This document shows positions 1 to 6,853 of a DNA stretch of 11,556 nucleotides, one piece after another. This DNA is from Thiobacillus sp. (GTDB taxonomy: Bacteria; Pseudomonadota; Gammaproteobacteria; Burkholderiales; Thiobacillaceae): the NCBI GenBank assembly GCA_018780025.1, contig JADMKH010000147.1, positions 1 through 11,556 on the forward strand. The letters run 5' to 3'. The translations under genes and the position numbers were made by a program. The first letter of the stretch is position 1. Every line of letters begins with the position of its first letter. The notes beneath the pieces were generated by a model. That model did no database searches. It saw only the letters and a program-made list of their open reading frames with translations, and was not told the origin of the DNA.

Positions 1-1
1 C

Positions 2-238
2 CTCAACGACGGCGCCGAGGTTTATCGAAGCTATTATCTGGTGGCGGATTTTGGCGAGCACGGCAGTGGCATCTCTTCGATCATCCCGCTGTCGCTGGGC
101 GCGCCGATGCCGGACGATGACCGCTTGATGGTGAAGTACGGTGGCGAGGAAACGGCCCTGAAAGCCGCGGCCGAAGCCATCAAGGCTTTGCCGGGCAATC
201 AGGGCCTGGAAGTGCGGGTGGTGATCAACCCCGAGTAA
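2..238 (+). CDS. C-terminal end of an unrecognised protein (5' end outside the window)
   Basis: An open frame enters from the left edge and runs to a TAA at 236-238, giving 78 visible residues. The visible part begins with an LNDGAEVYRSYYLV-like stretch and ends in LEVRVVINPE. It has alternating hydrophobic and charged segments, no membrane span, no cysteines and no motif I can assign. A methionine-free upstream continuation shows that the gene starts before base 1; the ATG-like codon near 44 is not needed as a start. The gene converges on pilU with only 7 bp between the two stop codons, so it is not part of the pilus operon. I do not recognise the family and give no function. The frame is supported by its continuity to the edge and by ordinary GC-rich codon use. 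Confidence 0.6.
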   Translation, partial: LNDGAEVYRSYYLVADFGEHGSGISSIIPLSLGAPMPDDDRLMVKYGGEETALKAAAEAIKALPGNQGLEVRVVINPE

Positions 239-245
239 ACCGGGA

Positions 246-1373
246 CTACACAATATCCAGGTGATCCAGCCCGGCCATCATGTCGCGGCCCTTGGCTTCC
301 TGGCCGTGCAGTTTGATTTGCAGGCGCAGGTCGTTGAGGCTGTCGGCGTTCCTGAGCGCATCTTCGTAGGTCACCATGCCCGCTTCGTACAGGTCGAACA
401 GCGCCTGGTCGAAAGTCTGCATCCCGAGTTCGCGCGACTTCGACATGATTTCCTTGATCTCGTGGACGTTGCCCTTGAAGATCAGATCCGAAATCAGCGG
501 TGAGTTGAGCAGGATTTCGATAGCGGCGACGCGGCCGGTTGTGCCCTTGCGCGGCAGCAGGCGCTGCGAGATGAAGGACTTGAGGTTGAGCGACAAGTCC
601 ATCAGCAACTGGGCGCGCTTTTCGTCCGGGAAGAAGTTGATGATGCGGTCGAGTGCCTGGTTGGCGCTGTTGGCGTGCAGGGTCGACAGACACAGGTGGC
701 CGGTTTCGGCAAAGGCGATGGCGTATTCCATGGTCTCGCGGTCGCGGATTTCGCCGATCAGAATGACGTCGGGCGCCTGACGCAGCGTGTTCTTCAGTGC
801 GGAGAACCAGTTGTCGGTGTCGATGCCGACCTCGCGCTGGGTGATGATCGATTTCCTGTGCTCGTGCACATATTCGATCGGGTCTTCCACCGTGATGATG
901 TGATCGCAGGCGTTTGCATTGCGGTAACCCACCATCGCCGCCAGCGAGGTCGACTTGCCGGTGCCGGTACCGCCGACGAAGATCACCAGGCCGCGCTTGA
1001 TCATGGCCACGTCTTTCAGGACCGGTGGCAGGTTCAGGTCTTCCATCTTGGGAATAACCGTGTTGATCGTCCGCATCACGACACCGATGCGCCCCTGCTG
1101 CACGAAAACGTTAACCCGGAAACGGCCGATCTCGGGCGGGCTGATGGCGAAGTTGGATTCGTTGGTCGCTTCAAAATCCTTCCACTGCCGGTCGTTCATG
1201 ATTGAACGCGCCAGTTCGCTGGTGTGCGCCGGGGTCAGTGTCTGGTTCGATACGGGCGTGATCTTGCCGTCGATCTTGATGGCGGGCGGGAAGCCGGCGG
1301 TGAGAAAAAGGTCGGAAGCGTTCTTCGCCAGCATCAGGCGCAGCAGGTCGTGGACGGTTTTTTCGGAATTCAT
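246..1373 (-). CDS. pilU: PilU, type IV pilus retraction ATPase (PilT paralogue)
   Basis: This 375-residue protein is a full-length secretion-type hexameric ATPase of the PilT/PilU subfamily, acting at the cytoplasmic base of type IV pili. An N-terminal PAS-like domain (about 1-100, starting with LLRLMLAKNASDLFLTAG) is followed by the RecA-like domain. It has Walker A GGTGTGKS at 134-141, an Asp box ITVEDPIEYVH at 160-170, Walker B DVILIGE at 202-208 with catalytic Glu208, and a His box ending in TLH at 231-233. The GIGRFRVNVF-type start of the core and the long C-terminal tail (about 345-375) fit PilU rather than PilT. The ATG at 1373 is preceded by GAGGA seven bases upstream, and this site overlaps the pilT stop, so the two genes are translationally coupled. 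In characterised species PilU assists PilT and cannot drive retraction without PilT protein, which matters here because pilT is broken. Confidence 0.95.
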   Translation of the reverse strand: MNSEKTVHDLLRLMLAKNASDLFLTAGFPPAIKIDGKITPVSNQTLTPAHTSELARSIMNDRQWKDFEATNESNFAISPPEIGRFRVNVFVQQGRIGVVMRTINTVIPKMEDLNLPPVLKDVAMIKRGLVIFVGGTGTGKSTSLAAMVGYRNANACDHIITVEDPIEYVHEHRKSIITQREVGIDTDNWFSALKNTLRQAPDVILIGEIRDRETMEYAIAFAETGHLCLSTLHANSANQALDRIINFFPDEKRAQLLMDLSLNLKSFISQRLLPRKGTTGRVAAIEILLNSPLISDLIFKGNVHEIKEIMSKSRELGMQTFDQALFDLYEAGMVTYEDALRNADSLNDLRLQIKLHGQEAKGRDMMAGLDHLDIV

Positions 1374-1380
1374 GGTTTAG

Positions 1381-1385
1381 TCCTC
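1381..1385 (-). promoter_or_regulatory. Ribosome binding site of pilU, overlapping the pilT stop
   Basis: GAGGA on the minus strand lies seven bases before the pilU ATG. It shares two bases with the TGA stop of pilT (1384-1386). This arrangement suggests that ribosomes finishing pilT feed pilU. If pilT translation ends early at 1801-1803, this coupling would be lost and pilU would depend on independent initiation. Confidence 0.7.
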
Positions 1386-2427
1386 ATCCCAGGAAAGCAT
1401 CTTTGTTTTGTGCGGCGTTGCGGGCAACACCGGAAGCAATGATGTTGCGTTTCACCAGATCCTGCAGGCACTGGTCGAGGGTTTGCATCCCAATATTGCC
1501 GCCGGTCTGGATCGACGAATACATTTGCGCGACCTTGCCTTCACGGATCAGGTTGCGGATAGCCGGGGTGCCGATCATGATTTCGTGTGCGGCGACACGG
1601 CCGTTGCCGTCCTTTGTTTTGAGCAGGGTTTGCGAGATCACTGCGCGCAGGGATTCGGACAGCATCGAGCGCACCATTTCCTTTTCCGCCGCTGGAAACA
1701 CGTCGACGATGCGGTCGATGGTTTTGGCGGCAGATGAGGTGTGCAGGGTGCCGAATACCAGGTGGCCCGTTTCAGCGGCAGTGAGGGCGAGACGGATGGT
1801 TTACAGGTCGCGCAATTCGCCGACCAGGATGACGTCCGGGTCTTCCCGCAGCGCCGAACGCAGGGCATTGTTGAACGACAAGGTGTGCGGACCGACTTCA
1901 CGCTGGTTGATCAGGCATTTTTTGCTCTGGTGCACGAATTCAATCGGATCTTCGACGGTGAGGATGTGGCCGTATTCATTCTCGTTGACGAAGTCCATCA
2001 TCGCCGCCAGGGTGGTTGACTTGCCTGAGCCGGTTGGCCCCGTGACGAGCACAATGCCGCGGGGCTGATTGGCGATTTCCTTGAAAATGGGGGGGCAGTT
2101 CAGCTCTTCCAGCGATAGCACTTTCGATGGAATCGTACGGAACACCGCACCGGCGCCATTCTGCTGATTGAACGCGTTGACGCGGAAGCGCGCCAGCGAG
2201 GGAATTTCAAACGAGAAGTCGAGTTCCAGCGTTTCTTCGTACACTTTGCGCTGGCTGTCGTTCATGATGTCGTACACCATGCGATGGACGTCTTTGTGAT
2301 CCATCGGCGGCAGATTGATGCGGCGGATGTCGCCGTTGACCCGGATCATGGGCGGCAGACTGGCCGAAAGGTGTAAGTCAGAAGCTTTGTTCTTGACTGC
2401 AAAAGCCAGCAATTCAGAAATATCCAC
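1384..2427 (-). pseudogene. pilT: pilT, type IV pilus retraction ATPase gene with an in-frame TAA at codon 209
   Basis: Read through the stop, this frame gives 347 codons, the normal length of PilT, the hexameric motor that depolymerises type IV pili. The start is GTG at 2427 with GAGG five bases upstream; the next residues DISELLAFAVKNKASDLHLS match the family start. Residues 1-208 hold the PAS-like domain, Walker A GPTGSGKS (130-137), the Asp box (about 156-165) and Walker B DVILVGE (198-204, catalytic Glu204). Codon 209 is TAA at 1801-1803, where PilT normally has Glu (GAA) in GE(M/L)RDLETI. After it the same frame continues without a break: TIRLALTAAETGHLVFGTLHT, then AHEIMIGTPAIRNLIREGKVAQMYS, to the proper TGA at 1384-1386. 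So one base (1803, A instead of C on the plus strand) accounts for the defect and no frameshift is involved. The 208-residue product would lack the His box and the C-terminal subdomain and should be inactive. A sequencing error, a fresh mutation or stop readthrough are all possible. Confidence 0.93.
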
Positions 2428-2512
2428 GCATGCCTCGCTCAGTATTGGATGGGGTTTTAACAGATAATTATCGCAATAGATAACGGCCCGTAAACGCGCA
2501 AACTTGAATCCG
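2428..2512. promoter_or_regulatory. Divergent pilT/yggS spacer with palindromic AT-rich core
   Basis: This 85-bp spacer is far more AT-rich than the flanking genes and must hold promoters for both directions. GATAATTATC at 2463-2472 is a perfect palindrome, so a -10-like GATAAT reads on both strands. For pilT the minus strand has TTTACG (2494-2489), a 16-bp spacer, then GATAAT (2472-2467), a plausible sigma-70 promoter with 4/6 and 5/6 matches. For yggS I see only a weak option: TTGGAT at 2445-2450 is too close to the AT core for good spacing. TTATC and GATAA at 2468-2472 and 2479-2483 form a further small inverted repeat that could be an operator. These are pattern matches only. Confidence 0.4.
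2433..2436 (-). promoter_or_regulatory. Ribosome binding site supporting the GTG start of pilT
   Basis: GAGG on the minus strand sits five bases upstream of the GTG at 2425-2427. No in-frame ATG exists nearby that would keep the conserved DISELLAFAV start; an ATG at 2429-2431 is in another frame. This decides the GTG start. Confidence 0.6.
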
Positions 2513-3223
2513 ATGATGTCGCTCCCACTCCCCACCCCGAAAAGCCGTTTGCACGCAGTGCAGATGCGGATCGCGCGCGCAGCAACCGAGGCCGGGCGCA
2601 AGGCTGAAACGGTCAGTTTGCTGGCGGCGAGCAAAACCTTCGATGCGGCAGCGGTACGCGGCCTGGCGGCCTGTGGCCAGCGGGAATTCGGCGAAAATTA
2701 TGTACAGGAAGCGTTGAACAAACAGGCGCAACTGGCCGATTTGCCCTTGGTGTGGCATTTTATTGGGCCCATTCAAAGTAACAAGACGCGGGCAATTGCC
2801 GGGCATTTCAGCTGGGTGCATGGCGTTGACCGGCTGAAAATTGCTGAGCGTTTGTCGGCCCAGCGTCCGCCCGGCTTGCCCCCCCTGCAAGTCTGCATTG
2901 AGGTCAATGTCAGTGGCGAAACCAGTAAGGGCGGCGTCCTGGTTGCTGAACTGCCGGAACTGGCCGATGCGGTGGCCGCGCTGCCGCGATTACAGCTGCG
3001 CGGCTTGATGGCGATTCCTGCGCCGGAGGCGGACAGGCATGCACAGCGCGCCGCATTTCGGCAAGTACGCCTGGCATTCGATGCCCTGAATTCGCGTGGC
3101 CACATCCTCGACTCCCTGTCGATGGGGATGTCAGCCGACCTGGAAGCGGCCATACTGGAGGGGGCGACCATCGTGCGCGTTGGGACAGCACTATTTGGCG
3201 AGAGGATAAATAAACATGCATAA
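2513..3223 (+). CDS. yggS: YggS/PROSC-family PLP-binding homeostasis protein
   Basis: A 236-residue cytosolic PLP-binding protein of the YggS/PipY/PLPBP family, a fold like the N-terminal barrel of alanine racemase, which buffers pyridoxal 5'-phosphate and shields free PLP; no catalytic reaction is established for the family. Visible landmarks are the PLP lysine in LLAASKT (Lys41), FGENYVQEA (59-67), WHFIGPIQSNK (81-91), a beta strand EVNVSGETSKGG, and the C-terminal phosphate-binding part LSMGMSADLEAAILEGATIVRVGTALFG. The start is ATG 2513 or the adjacent ATG 2516; a TTG at 2504 would add three residues. No good ribosome site is seen before any of them. It overlaps proC by 8 nt, the classical yggS-proC pairing that gave the family its old name (proline synthase co-transcribed protein). 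Confidence 0.95.
   Translation: MMSLPLPTPKSRLHAVQMRIARAATEAGRKAETVSLLAASKTFDAAAVRGLAACGQREFGENYVQEALNKQAQLADLPLVWHFIGPIQSNKTRAIAGHFSWVHGVDRLKIAERLSAQRPPGLPPLQVCIEVNVSGETSKGGVLVAELPELADAVAALPRLQLRGLMAIPAPEADRHAQRAAFRQVRLAFDALNSRGHILDSLSMGMSADLEAAILEGATIVRVGTALFGERINKHA
3201..3206 (+). promoter_or_regulatory. Ribosome binding site of proC inside yggS
   Basis: AGAGGA lies nine bases before the proC ATG at 3216, within the last codons of yggS. It supports this start and shows that proC is translated in step with yggS. Confidence 0.65.
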
Positions 3224-4031
3224 AATCAGTTTTATCGGCGGCGGCAACATGGCCGCAGCCATCATTGGCGGGCTGGTTGCCAGCGGCACCCAGCCCACTG
3301 ACATCGAAGTGGTGGAAATCAATGCCGATGCGCGGGCGCAACTGGCTGCGCGCTTCGGCGTGGTCACGCACTCGGATGTGTCGCAGGCGCGGCTCCATGC
3401 CCTGATTGTGCTGGCCGTGAAGCCTCAATCCCTGTCTCAGGTGGCAGCCCTGCTGGCATCCAGGGTGGCCGGGCAGCTGGTGGTCTCAATCGCAGCCGGA
3501 GTCAGGGTGGCTGACCTTTCCCGCTGGCTGGGCGGGCATGAACGCATCGTGCGCGCCATGCCCAATACGCCCGCGCTGGTGCAGGCCGGGATGACGGGCC
3601 TGTTTGCGCCTGCTGCTGTCAGCCTGGAGTCACGTTCGCAAGCCGAAGCGGTGTTGCGTGCCGTGGGGGGCGTGGTGTGGGTGGAGGAGGAGCCGCAACT
3701 GGATGCGGTGACGGCGGTTTCGGGCAGTGGCCCGGCGTATGTGTTTTATTGCATCGAAGCGCTGGAAGCGGCTGCGGTGGCACAGGGCCTGCCGCCGGCA
3801 ACGGCGCGTCAACTGGCGCTGCGGACCTTTTTTGGTGCGGCCAAACTGGCGTTGGAGTCGGGTGAAGAACCGGGCGTGCTGCGCGCGCGCGTGACATCCA
3901 AAGGCGGCACCACCGAGCGCGGCATTGAAGCATTGGAGTCGGCAGCGGTCAATCTTGCCATCGGCCAGGCGGTGGAAGCCGCGAGCCGTCGCAGCGCCGA
4001 ACTGGGCGACGAACTGGGGCGACTCGCATGA
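3216..4031 (+). CDS. proC: Pyrroline-5-carboxylate reductase
   Basis: A 271-residue enzyme reducing 1-pyrroline-5-carboxylate to L-proline with NAD(P)H, the last step of proline synthesis. The Rossmann N-terminus ISFIGGGNM (4-12) binds the cofactor. Further family signatures are LAVKPQ (66-71), RAMPNTPALVQAG (113-125), VSGSGPAYVF (168-177) and the C-terminal active-site stretch VTSKGGTTERGIEAL (226-240) in the all-helical dimerisation domain. Length is normal for the family. The ATG at 3216 overlaps the end of yggS by 8 nt and has AGAGGA upstream. The TGA stop overlaps the yggT start in an ATGA junction. Nothing is missing or altered in the motifs. Confidence 0.97.
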   Translation: MHKISFIGGGNMAAAIIGGLVASGTQPTDIEVVEINADARAQLAARFGVVTHSDVSQARLHALIVLAVKPQSLSQVAALLASRVAGQLVVSIAAGVRVADLSRWLGGHERIVRAMPNTPALVQAGMTGLFAPAAVSLESRSQAEAVLRAVGGVVWVEEEPQLDAVTAVSGSGPAYVFYCIEALEAAAVAQGLPPATARQLALRTFFGAAKLALESGEEPGVLRARVTSKGGTTERGIEALESAAVNLAIGQAVEAASRRSAELGDELGRLA

Positions 4032-4603
4032 TTTCGGGTGCGCTGGCCTTCCTGCTGCAGACGCTGGGCAATCTGTTTGTGATTGCCGTGCTGTTGCGTT
4101 TCATGATGCAGCTGTTCCGGGTGCCGTTCCGCAATCCATTTGCCGAATTCATCGTGGCCATCACCGACTTCGCGGTGAAGCCGCTACGCCGTCTGGTGCC
4201 GGGCCTGTTTGGCCTGGATTGGGCTTGTGTGCTGCTTGCGCTGCTGGTCGAGGTGGCGGTGGTGGTCGCCATCTACTGGCTCAATGCTTACCCCTTCGCG
4301 TTGGCGGGGAGCTCGGTGTGGCTGGTCATGCTCGGCTTGGGGGGGGTGCGATTGTTGAGCCTCACGGTATATCTGATTATCGGTCTCACCCTGGTTCGGG
4401 CGGTATTGTCCTGGGTGAACGCCAATACGCCGCTGGTGCCCGTGGTGTATGCGCTGTCGGAGCCGTTTCTGCGGCCCTTGCGACGCTTTATCCCGATGAT
4501 TTCAAACGTTGATCTAACGCCGCTGGCGTTGTTTATTCTGTGTCAGCTGGTTCTGATGGTGCCGATTCTGGCGATGGAGCGGGCGCTGCTTGCCGCACTC
4601 TGA
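4028..4603 (+). CDS. yggT: YggT-family integral membrane protein with two YGGT repeats
   Basis: A 191-residue hydrophobic protein of the YggT family. Hydrophobic spans are visible at about 5-27, 61-85, 94-128 and 163-184. Two copies of the repeat are clear: residues about 34-76 containing VKPLRRLVP and about 133-175 containing LRPLRRFIP, each a short amphipathic segment before a membrane helix. The biochemical role of the family is not settled; members have been linked to osmotic stress and, in plastids and some bacteria, to membrane or division functions. The start overlaps the proC stop as ATGA, and the 3' end overlaps yggU by 14 nt, so it sits inside one transcription unit. Confidence 0.93.
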   Translation: MISGALAFLLQTLGNLFVIAVLLRFMMQLFRVPFRNPFAEFIVAITDFAVKPLRRLVPGLFGLDWACVLLALLVEVAVVVAIYWLNAYPFALAGSSVWLVMLGLGGVRLLSLTVYLIIGLTLVRAVLSWVNANTPLVPVVYALSEPFLRPLRRFIPMISNVDLTPLALFILCQLVLMVPILAMERALLAAL

Positions 4604-4886
4604 GCCCCCGGTTTGGGCGCAACGCCACGGCGGGGAATGGCGGCTGGACCTGCATGTGCAGTCGGCGGCCAGGCTGACCGCTGTGGTTGGCGAACACGGC
4701 GGGCGGCTGAAACTAAAGATTGCCGCCCCCGCTGTCGATAACAAAGCGAATGCGCATCTATTGGCCTGGTTGGCCGCGCAATGGGGGGTGCCCAAGTCAG
4801 CTGTGCGTCTGGTTAGAGGGGAGACTTCCAGACAGAAAACCGTGGCGGTGTGCGGTGTCGACACACCTTGGCTGGTGCTTGTTTAA
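4590..4886 (+). CDS. yggU: YggU/DUF167-family small protein
   Basis: A 98-residue protein of the DUF167 (YggU) family, a small alpha/beta fold of unknown function commonly found next to yggT. Family marks are LHVQSAARLTAVVGEHGGRLKLKI, then AAPAVDNKANAHLLAWLA (46-62), and a basic RLVRGETSRQKTV block (73-85). The reading frame has no ATG at the right place; TTG at 4590 is the best start, with GGAG at 4576-4579 ten bases upstream, and it overlaps yggT by 14 nt. A start further inside would cut off the first beta strand. Confidence 0.88.
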   Translation: MPHSEPPVWAQRHGGEWRLDLHVQSAARLTAVVGEHGGRLKLKIAAPAVDNKANAHLLAWLAAQWGVPKSAVRLVRGETSRQKTVAVCGVDTPWLVLV

Positions 4887-4911
4887 TGGCTATCGCAAAA
4901 ATTAATAAAGC

Positions 4912-6816
4912 ATGAGTATCCATCTGGAACAGGAAGTTGCCGACTACAGCGAGCGGCGCATGAAGCTGGCGACAGCGATCACGGACTATGCCGACTGGCT
5001 GGACCGTCAGCATGGTATTGATGCCGACCGCACCCTGCGGCTGGCCGATACGGCATCAACCCTGCGGCAAGACAAGCTGGTGGTCGCCTTTGTTGCCGAG
5101 TTTTCACGCGGCAAGACCGAACTGATTAACGCCCTGTTTTTTGCTGACCACGGCCAGCGCCTGCTCCCCTCCGATGCCGGGCGCACCACCATGTGCCCGA
5201 CCGAGTTGTATTCCAATACGGATGAGCCCCCCTGCCTGAATTTGCTGCCCATCGAGACGCGCCGCCGCAGTGAATCGCTGGCACACCTCAAGCGCATGCC
5301 GATCGAGTGGTGTCGGGTGAATCTGGACCCGGAGGACCCGCGGCAGCTGCAGGAAAGCCTGAAAAAATTAACCGAAACCAAGGCGATGGCGGCAGTCGAC
5401 GCCATTGAAATGGGCCTGTGGAATGGTGACGACCCGAGTGAGCGCCACCAGTTGCGCGCTGACGGCACGGTGGATGTGCCGGCCTGGCGCTACGCCACCG
5501 TCAATTACCCCCACCCCCTGCTGCAGGCGGGGCTGTCCATTCTGGACACGCCCGGACTCAATGCCCTGGGAGCCGAGCCGGAGCTCACGCTATCGGTCAT
5601 CCCCAATGCCCATGCGGTGATGTACCTGCTGGCGATGGATACCGGCGTGACGCGTTCGGATATGGAAATCTGGCAGAAGCACGTTCATCGCCATTCCAAT
5701 TACCACGTGGCTGTACTGAACAAGGTCGACATGCTATGGGATGAGTTGAAGAGCGATTCCGAGGTTCAGGCCACAATCGAGCGACAGATCGAAGAAACAG
5801 CCCGGGTGCTGAAACTGCCGCGCAGCCGGGTGTTCGCCGTGTCTGCCCAGAAAGCACTGGTGGCGAAAGTGCGCGGCGATGCCGAGCTGCGTGTGCGTTC
5901 AGGAATTGAATCGCTGGAGTATCTGCTGGCGCACCAGGTGATCCCGGCACGGCGAGACATGCTGTATCACGCGGTGAATCGCGAGGTGAATGTCCTGCTT
6001 GATGAGAGCCGTGTGGATATGGTTGCCCGCATCAAGCGATGCAGCGACGATTTGATTCAACTGACCCAGCTTTCCGGCAAGAACCGCGAACTGGTCGAGC
6101 AGGCCCGCGCCACATTGCAGCTCGAAAAAGACAGCTACGATGCCACCGCCAGTCAGTTTCGCGCCACCCGGAAAATGCTGAAGGCGCAGGGCGAGCATCT
6201 ATTGATGCACCTCTCGGACGATACGCTGAGCGTGATTTGCAAATCGGGCCGTGCGGCCATGGAAGCCAGCTTGACCACCCGCGGTCTGACTGGGGGTATC
6301 CGCCAATTGAGTGAACAGATGAGTGGGCGCTTGCAACAGGCAACCCTCCAGGCCGACAACATGCTGGATGCGTTGGACCAGGCTTATTCACGCTTTCACA
6401 GCAAGCATAATCTTCCCAAGATGCAGGTGCCAAGGCTGGATTTGGGCGCTTATCGCAATCGTCTGGCGGGGTTGATGCGTGAAACCGAGGCCTTTTGCAA
6501 GGATCCCGCCAATCTGATGCTGGAAAAGCGTTTCATGATCCGGCGCTTTTATGCGGGCCTGGCTGAAGAGGCGCGCAAGGCATTCAATCTGGCCCGGCTC
6601 GAAGCCGAGCGCTGGTTGCGGATTGCGCTTGATCCCGTCATGACCCGTATACGCGAACATAAACAGTATCTTGATACGCGTCTGGACAACCTGAAGCGGA
6701 TCCTGGAGAACATGGGTACGTTGAAAAACCGTATGGCGCGGGTCAAGGATGAAATCGGCGCATTACGCAACGAAAAAGCCGAATTGACACGCATCGCCGC
6801 GCAATTCTCCGCCTGA
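4912..6816 (+). CDS. Bacterial dynamin-like GTPase, soluble type
   Basis: A 634-residue GTPase of the dynamin superfamily. A short helical lead (1-50) precedes the G domain: P-loop AEFSRGKT at 62-69, switch threonine in GRTTMCPTEL (90-99), G3 DTPGL at 212-216 and G4 NKVD at 270-273. The usual bacterial form of the P-loop is GEFSRGKS, so the first Gly is Ala62 here and the Ser is Thr69. An insert of about 110 residues separates switch I from G3. Residues about 350-634 are almost wholly helical and charged, with coiled-coil character at about 365-425 and 575-630, as in dynamin stalks. I see no transmembrane span or hydrophobic paddle, so membrane contact would be peripheral. It starts 25 bp after yggU, in an AT-rich gap without a clear ribosome site; Met17 is an alternative start. 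Likely roles are membrane remodelling or repair, but this is inferred from the fold. Confidence 0.88.
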   Translation: MSIHLEQEVADYSERRMKLATAITDYADWLDRQHGIDADRTLRLADTASTLRQDKLVVAFVAEFSRGKTELINALFFADHGQRLLPSDAGRTTMCPTELYSNTDEPPCLNLLPIETRRRSESLAHLKRMPIEWCRVNLDPEDPRQLQESLKKLTETKAMAAVDAIEMGLWNGDDPSERHQLRADGTVDVPAWRYATVNYPHPLLQAGLSILDTPGLNALGAEPELTLSVIPNAHAVMYLLAMDTGVTRSDMEIWQKHVHRHSNYHVAVLNKVDMLWDELKSDSEVQATIERQIEETARVLKLPRSRVFAVSAQKALVAKVRGDAELRVRSGIESLEYLLAHQVIPARRDMLYHAVNREVNVLLDESRVDMVARIKRCSDDLIQLTQLSGKNRELVEQARATLQLEKDSYDATASQFRATRKMLKAQGEHLLMHLSDDTLSVICKSGRAAMEASLTTRGLTGGIRQLSEQMSGRLQQATLQADNMLDALDQAYSRFHSKHNLPKMQVPRLDLGAYRNRLAGLMRETEAFCKDPANLMLEKRFMIRRFYAGLAEEARKAFNLARLEAERWLRIALDPVMTRIREHKQYLDTRLDNLKRILENMGTLKNRMARVKDEIGALRNEKAELTRIAAQFSA

Positions 6817-6829
6817 CGCGGGCGCATTG

Positions 6830-6853
6830 ACCTGACTCGCTTGCGGGTCAGGT
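6830..6853. terminator. Hairpin between the convergent dynamin-like gene and ptsI
   Basis: ACCTGACTCGC (6830-6840) pairs with GCGGGTCAGGT (6843-6853), an 11-bp stem with one G-T wobble and a tiny loop. It includes the ptsI stop codon (6848-6850) and begins 13 bases after the dynamin stop. There is no run of T on either strand, so it is not a textbook intrinsic terminator; it may block RNA decay or work with Rho in both directions. A smaller GTTGA/TCAAC hairpin follows at 6854-6869. Confidence 0.5.

Noticed and set aside
229..244. CCCG/CGGG mini-hairpin between the left-edge gene and pilU as a terminator
   Set aside because: The stem is only four or five pairs and there is no T-run on either strand.
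1638..1901. A shifted minus-strand frame spanning the pilT stop, considered as evidence of a frameshift
   Set aside because: The pilT protein sequence continues in the same frame on both sides of the TAA, so the lesion is a substitution and this frame is a shadow.
1403..2068. A 221-codon plus-strand open frame opposite pilT
   Set aside because: It is the antisense shadow of pilT codons; the composition is Arg/Ser-rich and no family is apparent.
3619..3933. Proline-rich minus-strand open frames opposite proC
   Set aside because: They are shadows of a fully conserved proC, with low-complexity composition.
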